In this document: one piece after another, positions 37,261 to 49,710 of the stretch
How positions within the stretch are numbered: the first letter of the stretch is position 1
Layout of the letters: each line of letters opens with the position of its first letter
From: Anagrus nilaparvatae
Lineage: Eukaryota > Arthropoda > Insecta > Hymenoptera > Mymaridae
Direction: 5' to 3'
Length of the DNA stretch: 64,000 nucleotides
Assembly (NCBI GenBank): GCA_022575985.1
Contig: JAKSXM010000007.1
Location: forward strand, 65,192,501-65,256,500
The notes under the pieces: generated by a model
The model's database searches: none
What the model was told of the DNA's origin: nothing
The model's input: the letters and a program-made list of their open reading frames with translations, nothing else
Translations under genes and position numbers: made by a program

Positions 37261-37563
37261 TTTTTTAAATTTGTCTTTTATGGCCGATTCGCGGCTCAAA
37301 ACTAATTGGTTGTTTTTCTAAAAAAGTGGAATGAGAAGTTGCGTGCGCATCGTTCCGTCCCGTTTCATGTTTTTTCAACAAATGCAATGCAGTGACTGCT
37401 CCGAGAGAAGACGAAACAGAAGGGAACCAACGGTGCGAGCGAACAGACGGGAATAACACGGCTCGGCAGCGGCGTGTACAACACCTTAAACACCCCAGCA
37501 ATAACACCATCATTTTACATCAACAATTAAAAACTAAATTGAAATAAAAAAATCAGCAGCAGA
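37261..37563 (+). promoter_or_regulatory. Promoter and 5' UTR of the Y-box gene
   Basis: G+C rises sharply against the surrounding sequence. The region contains an inverted CCAAT box (ATTGG at about 37304) and several CG-rich strings (gcgtgcgcatcgttccgtcc, ggctcggcagcggcgtg). It ends in an A-rich leader with cagcagcag before the ATG. This fits a broad housekeeping-type promoter; the transcription start cannot be fixed from sequence. Confidence 0.55.
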
Positions 37564-40500
37564 ATGGCTGATTCTGATACAAAACAACCTGAACAACAAC
37601 AGGGACAACAGCAGTCCCAACAAGGCCAACAGCAGCAATCCAACAAGGCTGCTCAGCAACAAAAAATGATCATTGGTGAGATAAAAAAATAGTGGCAATT
37701 TTTTTCCATCAATTAACTGTTTATTTAATGTAAAATATTTGTTTGGCAAATTAACCGCCGCGTGTTTTGAAGGTGTAAATCAAGCACGCCGTAATGGCGC
37801 ATAATATATAATGTGTAAAGAGCGAATAGCGCGCGCGATAGAACCTGATTCCGACCATGTGGCCGGCAAAGAAATATTAATAGTTATTTTTTCGAAATGT
37901 TTCTTTTTGTTTCTCCAAAACTGGTAAAATTTGCATTAAAATTTATTCAAAAGCATTGATTTAAAAAAAAATCAAAATTATTTACACTCTAAATAATAAA
38001 GGAGAAAAAATGTATCGAATCATGGGTAAAGAAGTGGACTCCATTTTCACATGAAAATCGCGCGCATTATACCGAGTGTTTGCTTGAAAACTCCTTATTT
38101 AGCTCCTTTTTTGTATTTAATACATTTTGATATTAATATGCTAACAGTAATCCTAAATAATAATTTTTTTTTTAAATTTAGTTTTTATATAATTATTGCA
38201 AAAAGAAAAAAAATAAACAACTGCAATCCCTACAGATCTGGTCTGTTTCAAAACACAAACTCTAAAACTTTCGTGAAACACGAACGTGCACTTTTTACGC
38301 TTTGGAAAATTGTTTGTAAAGTACAAACCGAGCTTTTTTTCGAGAGAAATTATAAATGAAGCTTTCGCGAATTTTCTAACTAAGGGGTACTCTCGTTATC
38401 AGAGATAATCCATCTCGTTTATGGCATCCCTGAGAGTTAGGTTAGGCTATTTTTTTAAAAAAATATTTTTTGCATTATATTTTATTTCATGTTATTTGTG
38501 TAATCATTACAAAAAAAAAATAATGCAAACATAACCTTCTTTCAAAATTTTCTTATGTATTTCATGAATGTTCGTGAAAGCTCTTGTTTTCCTCGAGTCG
38601 AAAGCTTGGTTCGTTTTTCACGAACAATTTTATGAGACATAAAAATTGCACGTTCGTGTTTTTGAATACGAAATAGACCAAGTCTTTTTTTTAAACGAAT
38701 CTTTTTTGCCATCATTACGTAATGCGTAAATGTATCACGTTTGTCGAATTCAATAAAAATGACAAGTCTATAAATTTAGTTATTTTCACAATTAATTTCA
38801 TCAATATTTTAATAATAAATGTATACAAAAATGAAATTTTCAATTACCTAGCTTACCTAACATTTAATAATTAAATAGCCGCATTTTCGGCTTTGATCAT
38901 CTAAGGATGTAAACAAATAAAATTTAGTTTCTGAAAAGAGTTAAGAAGTTTAAAGTCAATGAACTCAATAATTTTATTTATTTATTATTTATTTATTTTT
39001 TTATTCTTTTTTGGTAAATCCCTCGTTATTTTTATTGATATATTATTTCTTATTTTTATTTATATGTACATTAAAAGGATTTTTACAAATTTATAACGAT
39101 TTTTGATTCTATTTTTTTTTTTTTATGAACTTTATTAAATTAAGATATCTTGCAAAATCTTTTAACAAATAATGTTTCATGAGTATTACAATAAATAAAT
39201 TCATTTAAATTTTTAAAATTGAATTTTTATTTATATTGATAATTTACAATTATATATGTATAATTGCAGCTACAAAAGTTACTGGAACCGTAAAGTGGTT
39301 CAACGTTAAGAGTGGCTATGGATTTATCAACAGGTTAGAATTTATATATTTATTCAAAATTATATTATGTTATGTTATTCAAATAAAATTTTTTTTTCTC
39401 ATAATTTTAATTTAATAAATATAATTAATATAATCTTAAACACTCAATATTGCTATTTTTAGGATTCCTGTGCTTATTGGCTTAAAGCCAAAAATAGTTA
39501 CTTTATAGTAAAAAATAATGAAATAAATAAGATTTATATACCTAATGTTATATTTTACAAGTATTAAAATATTCATAGATATATTCATTTTTTTGCATAC
39601 ATTTTTATCATACACCAACTTAATATATAAAATTATTTTCTAATTCATCAAGTTCTTTAAAATAGCAAATTATAAAATTAAAATTCAGTTTACGTTTAAT
39701 TAATTAAATTTTTTTTTTATTATCTGCTTATTTAATTATTGATATCAGAAATTAATAGTATATTTTTTAATAAATTAGTATTTTATAAATAACGTAAAGA
39801 TTTCTATATCGTTTTTGTTTTATTTAATAAATATTATTTTTTAAAGTATTATTTTTATTTATTTTAATTATAAATTTCAATGAACATACTATAAGAATCT
39901 AAAATTTTAAATAAAAAAAGGTACAGTCACCACATTTATAAAAGATTTAGAGGTTAGGATTTAAAGCATGTGGGCTTTAGAAAATAAGAACCGAAGTTCT
40001 CATAAAAAAAAAATGGATTAGTTCTCATAAAAAAATCTGAATTTTGTTTTAGATAAATTATAATTTTTTTCAAAAATTAGTTAATTCTAAACAAATTTTT
40101 TTTCTCTTTCAGAAATGATACCAAAGAAGATGTATTTGTTCATCAAGTAAGTTTTATATTTATCTAAGATAAATATTCTAAACCTAACTTTAAAAAATTA
40201 ATTAATTTTTTTTTTAATTGCTAGTCTGCTATCATTAAGAATAACCCAAAAAAAGCTGTAAGAAGCGTTGGAGACGGTGAAACTGTTGAATTTGACGTAG
40301 TCATTGGAGAAAAAGGAAATGAAGCAGCTAATGTAACTGGCCCTGATGGTGAACCAGTTAAAGGATCACCTTATGCAGCAGATAAACGTCGTGGTTATCG
40401 TCAATACTATAACCGACGTGGAGGTGGTGCCAGTAGACCAATGCGGCCAAGGCGTGAAGGTCGATCAAGCGATAACATGGGTAATTATTATCCACATTTT

Positions 40501-42185
40501 TTATATTGGCAAACATTTGGCAAAAAGCTGGATAAAAACGATAAAGTTCTGATCTGATCTAGCATACACCATTTCTAAGGGTGTCTATCACTTCTTATTG
40601 ACCTTGTCGTCCTTTCAAGTTTCTTATTTTCAGAAACTAGCCCGTTTGATGCTTAAAAGGTCCTTATTTGCTATAATGTCCTTAGAAGGAACGCGTTTTG
40701 TCATTTGATATATAAAAATTCAAAAACTTTGATCAAATAAATTTACTAGAATTATCTAATTATCTTAACTTGAAAATCTTTCAAATTTACAAAATTTACA
40801 CATTTTTATAAGTTGCCAATTTAGTTAGGCAATTCTTTCTTAAGCCAGCCACTCTCTTCTGTCCAAAAATAGAGGTAACTTAAAAGGATTTTGATTTTCT
40901 CAAATTGACGGAAAAAGGGTCTAGTTTTTTATTCTCATTTGCGTTTTTTATTTTGTAACTCTAAAGGGCATTTTTCGGGCATTGAGTGGCAGCAGATCGA
41001 CATTTTTTAAAAATTCATAACAAATTTTAAGAAGAGAATAAAAAATTTTTAATTTACCGCTTACATATTTTTATTTCAATGTAATCACTCAGCGCCTAAA
41101 ATGTACATCCTTGCCTCCATTTTTGGTCAGGGGGGGGAGGGTGGTTGGCTTGAGAAAGAATCGCCCATATAGTAAAAAAAGAGATTGCATTTCACTAGGA
41201 GTTTAGCAGTGCAGCAATTGAATTAATATACGTGGTAATTATTTTCTTTGAAGCTAATAAATGGTTTCTGTTGGTCCTTATTTTTGGCAAATAAATTTCC
41301 TTATAGTCCTTATAACGTGCTTCTAAATAGGGAACAAATTTTGGTAGACATCCTGATTTCTAGTCTGTCAGGCCTGGATTGTAATTGTTTTTTTCTTTCC
41401 AAAAGTATTATTATTATGATTATGTATTTTAATTGTCAAAAAAAATCATTTTTTGAAATCATTCGAACCCATTTAATTAATTGTAAAAATTTTAAATCAA
41501 ATTAATGGTATAAAATTGCCTTGCATATCTATGAAATATAAGATTATCACGTTTGTTCGAAAAAATTGTTGTGATAATTATTATTTGAAAAAATATGTCG
41601 AACTTTAAACTTTATTAATTAATCCTCAATTTGCATTAGAATTTTACATTTTTTAAATTTAAAACAAAAATTAATAAAAATATTAATTATTTATAATTAA
41701 TTTTATTTTCCAGGCGATAATAAAGGTGGTGACGAAAACAGCGGTAATGAAGGAGGTGGCGGTCAAATGCGTCGCTACAGGCCACGCCGTCGATTTGACG
41801 GATATTACCGAGGTGCTGGTCGTCGCTCGGGCCCTCCAAACCAACAAGGTGAAAATGGTGCCGAGGGAGGCGATCAGAACAATGACGGTGCACCTCGCTC
41901 AGGAGGTCGTGGTCGTGGTGGCCCATCTCGCCGTTATTTCAGACGTAATATTCGAGGAGGAGGCCGTGGTGGTAACAGACAAAACAGAAGCAATGATCGC
42001 CAGGTAGCTTTATAATTTTTTATTTTGTAATTTCATTTGTCTTAACTCTTGCATCCTAAAAATCATCAAATAAATTTTGAATTGACTTTTAGTTTTAAAA
42101 TTTACTTTTTTCATAAAAGACTTTAAGTAACTATAACTGACTTTTTATATTTTAGTTTGCAGGAGAATCAGGTGGTGCAGAATAA
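37564..42185 (+). CDS. yps: Y-box cold-shock-domain RNA-binding protein (YBX/yps family)
   Basis: Y-box proteins package mRNA and control its translation and localisation. Six exons keep frame: 37564-37675, 39270-39333, 40113-40146, 40225-40480, 41714-42003 and 42156-42185, giving 261 residues. A Gln-rich N-terminus is followed by a cold-shock domain (residues about 38-110) beginning [20 protein letters not shown] (RNP1) and continuing KEDVFVHQ (RNP2), [20 protein letters not shown] and GPDGEPVKG. The tail has alternating basic/aromatic and acidic patches with RGG-type repeats ([31 protein letters not shown]), typical of Y-box proteins. Three introns fall inside the cold-shock domain; introns 1 and 4 carry MITE-like inserts. 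A 3' UTR of about 1.2 kb with AATAAA at 43398 follows. Confidence 0.94.
37676..39269 (+). other. Y-box intron 1 with CG-rich start and MITE-like insert
   Basis: The first 200 bp are unusually CG-rich (accgccgcgtg, gcacgccgtaatggcgc, gcgcgcgcgat at about 37755-37840), continuing the promoter island. From about 38230 to 38690 the ends mirror each other imperfectly: ctggtctgtttc and cacgaacgtgca on the left, tgcacgttcgtg and gaaatagaccaag on the right. An old MITE is likely. The remainder is A/T-rich. Confidence 0.5.
40828..41172. mobile_element. MITE-like element in Y-box intron 4
   Basis: Terminal inverted repeats of about 50 bp flank a 345-bp segment. The left end GGCAATTCTTTCTTAAGCC, then GTCCAAAAATAGAGG, matches the reverse complement of the right end (GGCTTGAGAAAGAATCGCCC, preceded by CCTCCATTTTTGGTC) with several mismatches. 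No ORF is present and the target duplication is unresolved. It is a non-autonomous DNA transposon by structure. Confidence 0.65.
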
Positions 42186-45100
42186 AATGGGGTAGAAAAT
42201 AGTTCTACAAACTGATTAATATAATTATTGTCAATTCAGAATTAAAATCCTTCTCTTCAGGACATCCATATCTGTCATAATTGGCGATAAAAATATTAAT
42301 ATCAGTACTAAGCCTGAACATTCTAATAATTATTATTATAAAAAAAAAACAAAAAAAAATTTAAAAAAAAAAAACAAAAAAACAAACAAAAACAAAAAAA
42401 AAAAAGAGTGAGAAAAAGAAAAATACCAGCAAACACAAATCCACAGTCTCCCCAAAAAATAAGCTGAAATTACAGTTATAAATACTAAATAATAAATTAA
42501 TAATATAAGATTTAAATTATGAAAGTTTTCAGGCAATGTCATTCTAAATTTTAATTGAATCTTTGAACTATTAAATACTGTAATCTCAGCTTTTAATGCT
42601 TAATGTCAGCTTAATTTTGTATTACTTAAGCCGTGGTGTGAAATGAAAACGAGACAATAGCGATGAAATCTGCGCAATTTAAAAAATTCAATAATTACTT
42701 TTTTTTTTGTTCCTGTACTCTAAATGGGTTATTTTTATTATTAAATATGATTTTCATTTACAAAATGAATTTTAACGTGTAGCGTATTGTTATATCGATG
42801 CGAAGGAACATATATGATTTCATTGCAATTATATAAGCATTAATACAAAAATTTCTCGTTTTAAAAATATTTGTTAAGTTAGTTTAACAGATTTATTTTT
42901 TTTCTCATTTTGAGTGTTAAATATTTACATATTTTGTATTTTTAATACTATTATTGGCAATTATTTTTGATCAATTATGTTAATATTCGTTATAATATTA
43001 ATTAACGAAACAAATTGTAATCTACATTTGTAAAAAAAATGATTTTTATGAAAAACAGTGTAAAATCAATTAATTTCAAAATATAACAATTATTGTTATC
43101 TATTTAAAAAAAGAATAAGCTTTCGCTCGATTACTAACAATAGCGTTTTTTGTCAATCCCCTGGTGGGTTATTGGCAGTTCTAGGTAGAAGTAAAATTGT
43201 AATTTTCATCGCTCGTTGGACTTTTCATGCGTTTTTTTTTTTATTTTTATTAATTAATTGAATAACAATATTTATGTTAACTTAAAAAATTTTCCGCTAT
43301 GATTTAATTTTGTAGTTGCATTTAATTAAGAACATTATGTAGCATTGTAATAATAATGCGAGGAAAGTTTTCATATAAAGTTATTGTATAAGAAAAAATA
43401 AATAGCAGTGCATGTAAATTTTTTATATAAAAAAAAAAATTTGTAATTTATTAGATAAATTATGAATGCTTCTTGTGTCTTTAATTTTTATTACCGTCCA
43501 CAGAGTAAATGTAATAAACAATTTTTTTTCTGTCATTAAATTTTTTTGTCATTTCGTTATTTGTCTCGTCCATAATTTTTTTTTATTCATAATAATTATA
43601 ACATTTGCACACCACAAAAATCTTTTTCTCTAATTATATAACAACGTAAGTTTATTAAGAGTCACTTACGAGTAAGTATTTTGCTCATGATTTTTCAACT
43701 ATATTACTTTTAGATGCTTATTATATCCCTACATTGAAAAAATCCTTTGTGATTAAAAATTTAGTGTGCATAAATATATCATTACTTGCATATTTAAGAA
43801 TAACTAATGTAGCATTTAAAGTCTTCAGAATTACTTTGCTTATAAATTTAAACCCATTGATAAAACTACATTTAACTAACTTTTAAAACAAAAAAGGTAT
43901 AGATAACTAACAAAGTAATTCAAGACTCTTTTTGAAAGTATAAATTTAAACAAGAGAAAAAGTCAAGGCTGACTGAATTATCTTAAATTAAAGACGTATA
44001 TGATGCATGTGTTAAGTGAAATAACAGAAAATTTGAAAAAATCAAATATACAATTATTAAAAAATAAAGTCAATGGAATATGTAAAAGTTAACGGGGTGA
44101 GACTGGTTAAGATCAGAGGGGGACAATTTCAACTTGGATCTACTACCTGTCACTCCTTTATAACATAAATTATTTCAATACCAATATTACAAAATGTTTG
44201 CTAAAATGAACTCAAATATAAGAAAAAAAAACAATGAAAACCGCCTCTTTTTTATTAAAAAATATTTTCAAAAAAAAAAAATTGTTACAAAAAAAAAAAG
44301 AAAAAAAATGTTTTTTTGTAAGATACCTTTTTGTATAAGCAAAAAAAAAGTTTTTAATTTCTGTAATATATTAAAAATTAAAAAATCAATCAATTATTTA
44401 CTATGAATAGAAGTAAATTGAATATCTTTTTTAAAAAAGTTAAAATCTTTTTTACAATTACATGTAAGAACATCAAAAATAAAGCCGATTATGTAAAGTG
44501 TTATATAAATAAATGTTCGTTAATATAAAAAAAAAATGATTAAATTCGAACGTTTTGCACGAAAATTATAAACCCAGTGAATTTTGTACCTTTTTTGTAA
44601 AAAAAACAAAGCTTTTTTATGTAAGCTTAATTCGTATTTTATAAAACAGTGTTAAATTTTTTTTCACGAAACATGTGCATTTTAACGAATAAAAGAAAAA
44701 AAAATCGAAAAAATTATTTCCAAAAGTTTATTTATTTATCCTCAAAAGAAATATTTAATCAGTTCATTAATTTTTGCAACACTTTAATGAAATATTTAAA
44801 AAGCATGACCATAGTGAATGGCAGTGATATCTGAGTGCCATATGGGGGGGGGGGGTACCCAAAAAAGAGGGGTAGAAAAGGGGTATGCGCAGTGTTACAA
44901 CGTTTAGCAACGACCAAAAATCATGCGCAACGTCTGCGCAACGTGGTTTTTCTGGTGTTTTTTTTTCCGGTGCAGAATCAGAAGCACCGCATGGTCCGGA
45001 TGGCATATAGTCAAGGCAAAGTCCGCAAATACTTAATATAATTTAATAATTAATTAATTATAGGTTATATTATTATAACAGGAGCAATGCAAAGGTTTTG

Positions 45101-45371
45101 TTGTTATCGACAAAAAGAAATAAAATATTTATAGTTGTGTAGTTTCATTGATTTAATTTAATGTATAAACACGAGGTAATTATGTTTACTTATATTTTTA
45201 AAATTTTATTCCATAAGTACTTATAAAATTTAAAATTTTTGAAAATTTCATTAGTAACTAATAAATGTAGTAAATGCAAAGCTAATTTATTATAAGTACC
45301 AAGTTTTATATTTGTTCTTACAAGTGTTGCAATAATTTTTAATTATTTGTTAAAGGTGTAAAAAAAACAAA
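42186..45371. other. Y-box 3' UTR and intergenic sequence
   Basis: The Y-box 3' UTR probably runs to about 43420 (AATAAA at 43398) and includes an A-rich tract interrupted by C at 42343-42410. Beyond it the sequence is A/T-rich. A G+C-rich scrap at about 44834-45010 begins with a run of 12 G and ends ggatggcatatag, and looks like an inserted transposon fragment. ORFs at 44194-44406, 44649-44834 and 44835-45041 are low-complexity or lie in that scrap. Confidence 0.5.
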
Positions 45372-46037
45372 ATGAATTCACAAAATAAAGGTTCATTAAT
45401 TGGAGCCAGGGGGCCTTCTCCTTCGAACATGCGTCCACCTTTTTTTGGAGCTCCATTGCCAATTATGAGACCACCTATTTCTCAACTCGTAAATCCAATG
45501 ATGATACCAAGACAAAGACTCATGCCGCCAATTCGGGGGCCAATAATTTACCCTGGATATGGGCCAAGAATTCGAGGACCTCCACCAATGATGCCTCCAA
45601 GAAACATGGGACCTCGAGGACCAATTATGCGGGGAACAACACATGCCTTACCTCACATGAGACCAAAGTTTCCACATAATCATTTACATTCTAAGCTTAA
45701 AGGACCAAATAATCAAAAGAAGTCTAATAAACAAGAGGTAAATTCAATTTTTCATGTTTTCTTTAAGTTGTGCAGTTTATAAAGTTCTGTTAAGTTATAA
45801 CTGCATAACTATTTTTGATTATTTGCATGTCCCTTATTATCACAGGAATTAGAATTAAAAAAACCATGGATGACTGATAATATCCATAGTGAAATACAAA
45901 AAAAGAACAAGCTTTATGTAAAGGCAAAAAAAAGTAAAGATCCAAAAGAGTGGGACGAATTTAAAGATTTGCGAAACAAAGTAACTCGTTTGATTAGAGA
46001 TGCAAAAAACGATTATCTTGTTAAAAATCCTGATCAG
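45372..46037 (+). CDS. Unrecognised Pro/Arg-rich protein with LINE-linker-like exon (3' end not found)
   Basis: Two exons, 45372-45737 and 45846-46037, join in phase 0 (CAAGAG|GTAAAT..CACAG|GAATTA), giving 186 codons so far. The first 120 residues are rich in Pro, Arg, Gly and Met (RPPFFGAPLPIMRPP, GYGPRIRGPPPMMPPRNMG), suggesting a disordered RNA-binding segment. The second exon is highly charged and helical: KPWMTDNIHSEIQKKNKLY, then EWDEFKDLRNKVTRLIRDAK. That pattern strongly resembles the segment between endonuclease and reverse transcriptase in Jockey/CR1-like LINE proteins. Exon 2 ends at a donor-like CAG|GTACAA; unspliced, the frame would stop at 46109. No clear poly(A) signal follows and no further exon was recognised, so later exons may lie beyond the repeats. 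Function unknown. Confidence 0.6.
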
Positions 46038-47020
46038 GTACAATTTTTAAAAATTAAATTTGTAAATGTTTGGGGAGAAGCATCTAATTCGGCGCAGTCT
46101 CGGGAGTAGTTCGTTTCTGTCTTGTTTATTAATTAATTTCGTTTAATATAGAAGAGAAAAGTATTTTGTAAATACTAAGAGTTAGTCTCAAAGACTTTAT
46201 TTGATAATTTTATCATAAAGAGAATTCATTATTCAAACCACCCATTAAAGTGTACCAAGGCCTGCAATTCTTGGACTAAAGATCCTGCGATTTTCATTTT
46301 CTATAAAAGTAGTCTGTTATGTGGCTGCCGCTGACTAGAAGTACTTGTATTTTCCTATATTCTTTTGTTTTTTTTTTTGGCAGAAGTCCAATTTTTGCAT
46401 TCATGATTTAATTAACGAAAACTTCTGTAAACCCACTAGAAGGCAGACATTATAGCGCTGCCCCCTTTTCCTCCTTTTTTAAAAATTCCCTCCTTTTATA
46501 AAAATTTCCCTCTTTTCCACCTTTTTCAGTTCAATCAGTTCAAAAAAAAATTGGCATAATACATTGAATTTTTTCAAAATGCAAATTTTAGGAAATTTAG
46601 GGTGAATTTAGATGGGCTTATTTTCCTACTTATGCTTTTTAGCGCTAAAATTTTTAATTTCATTAAATTTTACAATTTCCCTAATTTTAAAATGGAAAAA
46701 TGTTAATTATTTAATTAATCAAATAAATCAATAACATTAATATTTTTTATAAGCTTTAACGCAATTATCAGTATAGCTGAAAGTTAGGTTATATGTTTGA
46801 GTAATTGTAAATAAATTGTATTTTATTTGTCATTATTCTAGTTTCCCTTGTGAACCCCCCCACCCCCAAATTTCTACAAAAATGAATGGATTTAGCTGAA
46901 ACCTATATTGGGATCTTCTCAAGAAAAGCTAAGGAAAAAGTCTCGGAAGAAAAAAATTCCCGATTTTTAAATGGGCCGAAAACATGCTCAAATTCGCCCC
47001 CCATTGACCCAAAAAATTAA
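46038..47020. other. Intron or intergenic sequence with old repeat scraps
   Basis: No gene was recognised. A pyrimidine-rich repeat (ccctccttttataaaaatt-like units) lies at about 46460-46535, and a C-run plus cgccccccattgaccc near 46855-47010 looks like a transposon fragment. Whether this is intron or intergenic depends on the unresolved 45372 gene. Confidence 0.4.
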
Positions 47021-47029
47021 AAAATAACC

Positions 47030-47385
47030 TTTTTGCAATTTTTGAGGGATATAGTAGGTAATTTGGGCCGCTAAATTCGAATCTGATGTCAAAAACCAAG
47101 TTAAATGGGTATAACACCCTTATTTTCACTCTTTCACCCCTAAAATTTAATATTTCTTAAAAACAGATTTTTTAAAAATTTTTATTGGATCTAGGTAGGT
47201 ATTTTGGGCCGATAAATCAGAATCTGCCATTAAAAACCAAGTTAGAGGGGTGAATCACCCTTATTTTCACCCAGATTCTGATTTAGCAGCCCAAAATACC
47301 TACTAAATCTAATAAAAATTAAAAATAATCTTTTTTTGAGAAATATTAAATTTTAGGGGTGAAAGAGTGAATATAAGGTGACACT
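47030..47385. repeat. Small foldback with tandem GGGCCGCTAAATTCGAATCTG units
   Basis: Two direct copies of a unit containing TTTGGGCCG(C/A)TAAAT..GAATCTG..AAAAACCAAGTTA begin near 47055 and 47200. An inverted copy (CAGATTCTGATTTAGCAGCCC) follows at 47270-47300 and extends through TTTAGGGGTGAAAGAGTGAA, mirroring ttcactctttcacccc at about 47128. The unit is related in wording to the larger arrays at 62.1-63.4 kb. Confidence 0.7.
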
Positions 47386-48181
47386 CATCTTACTTTTTTT
47401 CACAGGCGTCTTGACTATATAATCAAAACTCATGTTTTTAATGTTGTTTTAAGGTCACCCTTTGCAAGCAAAACATTTTTTAATAATATATGATACAATT
47501 TTTACAAAAAGTAGTAAATTTTTAACCAAGGGAGCAAAAAAAAAGAATGGCCCAGATCGCACGTTAATTAACATCCGAGGCGAAGTTTATTTCGAATTAT
47601 TAATTATTAACTTAATTTGATTAATTATTAACTTAAAATTAAATAATAAACATCTTTCCGTGTTAAAATTAGGAAAATTGGAAAATATAATTACATTAGT
47701 ATAAATTTTAGTGCTAAAAAGCATAGAAGCCCATCTATATTCACCCTTATTATGGTATGTTTTTTTTTTTAAGTTATATACGTTAGGGTGTTTCTTATTT
47801 CCCAAATTGATCGTAGACGAAAATATTGGCTTGAATATGATACTTGAGGTAATAAAACTATTTTCTAAAAAAAAAAAATTTAACCCATAGGTTAAAGTTG
47901 GGTGTCGATTTGCAAATGAAAAGCGGTGAAAATCAGGAAAAAGGTTTTTAAAACAATTTAGAAAGCTTTTAGAAACCTTGCTAAAAATTTTTTACGGTAC
48001 TAAAATGTTCTAAAAGCTTGTAAGTAACAAAATATCTTTAAAAAACTGGGACTTTCTACAATTGAGCGATTGACGCTTGCGATTGGACGTCACGTTGCAC
48101 AGAATACAATTCCTCATATCAAAAAACTTACTGCGCAACGTAGTGTTCAATCGCTCAATTGCAGAATTTCCCTAAATTATA

Positions 48182-49229
48182 ACTAGAGGGTAAACCCACT
48201 GCACGCTAAAGCGCGTCAACCCTTTCACATCAGATTTAATGTTTAATTCCAGTAAAACTATGGGTTGATTCATAAATAAAAAAAGGTATATGCTAAGATA
48301 TAGATTGCAAAAAATGAACTTTTTCATAATTTTAAAAAACCATTATTTTTATTTTCAAAATTTATCTCAAGAAAAAAATATTTTATATCGCATCCGAATG
48401 CAAATACTGATTACTGACCCTCGGTGCTATGCACCTCGGGCCAAATCCGTTTTTATCCCTCAAAATAAATTTTTCTTTTGTATAATAAAATAACAGAAAT
48501 TTAAAGATCAATTTAAATATATTTAACATTGTCTAACAAATTTTAATACAGCGCGCTGCTGAAACTACAGAGCATTGATGCATTGACCAATTAGATAAAA
48601 TCGATGACGAAATTTTTAGAATATTGTCTTCTATTAAAAGAATGAAATGTAACGCTGATTTTGAGACATTTTAAAACTCATTCTGATTGGTCTGTACTTA
48701 TCAGCTGTTATTCATTTCGAAATTAATACTAACGCGCTCTTGCGGTGTACAAATTAAACCTTATACTGTTCTGTTATTTTTAATGGCCTGTATTTTAAAA
48801 TTCTGTATTTTATTGTTATTTTTTTTTATTTTTTTTTCTTCATTGTGAAAGGGTGAATAATGTAACATTATTAATATGTTATTTTCTGTTCTAAATAAAA
48901 AATTAGTTATTTATGAGGAACCAGTTAATGAAATAAGTTAGATATAAATTTATAATATATCAAATGGGAAGGTTTGCAGGGCCCGAGGTGCATAGCACCG
49001 AGGGACTGTGATCGCACAATTGGTAAAATATACCTAATTTAGTGTTAATTAATAAAGTAAAACTTAAAATAATAAATTTTAGCTTATAATAAAGATTTAT
49101 AAGTATAAATAAAATAGACAATTTGTTGTATTAATTAAATATTTTTTTAAAGTCTAAATTGTTTCTCATTTAAAATTAAATTTGAGGGGGTTGGCGCGCT
49201 TTAGCGCGCAGGGGGCGTAGCCCCCTAGT
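48182..49229. mobile_element. Nested element with ACTAG..CTAGT ends and G+C-rich palindromic termini
   Basis: The left end ACTAGAGGG..GCACGCTAAAGCGCGTCAACCC mirrors the right end GGGGTTGGCGCGCTTTAGCGCGC..CCCCCTAGT. Within it, CTCGGTGCTATGCACCTCGG (about 48419) and its reverse complement (about 48980) form a second inverted pair that is itself palindromic. No conserved ORF was found. The termini are far richer in G+C than the interior. A DNA transposon of unknown superfamily is inferred; the CTAGT end after a hairpin also recalls Helitron 3' ends, but the mirrored left end argues against that. Confidence 0.6.
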
Positions 49230-49404
49230 ATAATAAAATAATAAAATTTTTTATTTTTAATTTTCTTATTTTCTATATAATAATATAATATATTAATTAT
49301 AATTATAAATACATAAAATTTTGTTAATAATTAAGTATTTTAAAAAGTAATAAAAATTAAATAACGCGCGAGTGTATGTGAACGAAGAACTTCTTGTATT
49401 CTAT

Positions 49405-49710
49405 ACCGCTGGGGCTGGATGCTAAAGTCATTGTATGGTCTATAGCTTAAACGTGTAATCTAATACTTAATTTTTTGAATATTAACCTATGTTATTTCTA
49501 TACAAAAAATAAAAAACGCGTATACGACATAAGCCAATGCAAATGGTATCTGTATTGCATTCTGTGTACATAATTATACTATACAACACCAATATGATCT
49601 TTATTTTTCTATACAGATAGTTGAACAAGTATGCATAGGACTATATTTAATTTGTATACACCTGTTATAGACCATACAACGACTTTAGCATCCAGCCCCT
49701 GATGCCCCTC
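49405..49710. repeat. Inverted repeat with 38-bp arms
   Basis: GGGGCTGGATGCTAAAGTC followed by GTATGGTCTATA at about 49409-49447 is matched in reverse at 49667-49708 (TATAGACCATAC, GACTTTAGCATCCAGCCCC). The spacer is about 220 bp. No gene is present. It is probably a further small insertion in the 47.9-49.9 kb element. Confidence 0.65.

Noticed and set aside
41687..42015. Overlapping ORFs on both strands at 41.7-42.0 kb
   Set aside because: Only the frame continuing the Y-box RGG tail is supported by exon junctions; the others are shadows of Arg/Gly codons.
49190..49229. Helitron 3' end (hairpin followed by CTAGT)
   Set aside because: The opposite end is a mirrored copy at 48182, which indicates terminal inverted repeats rather than a Helitron.
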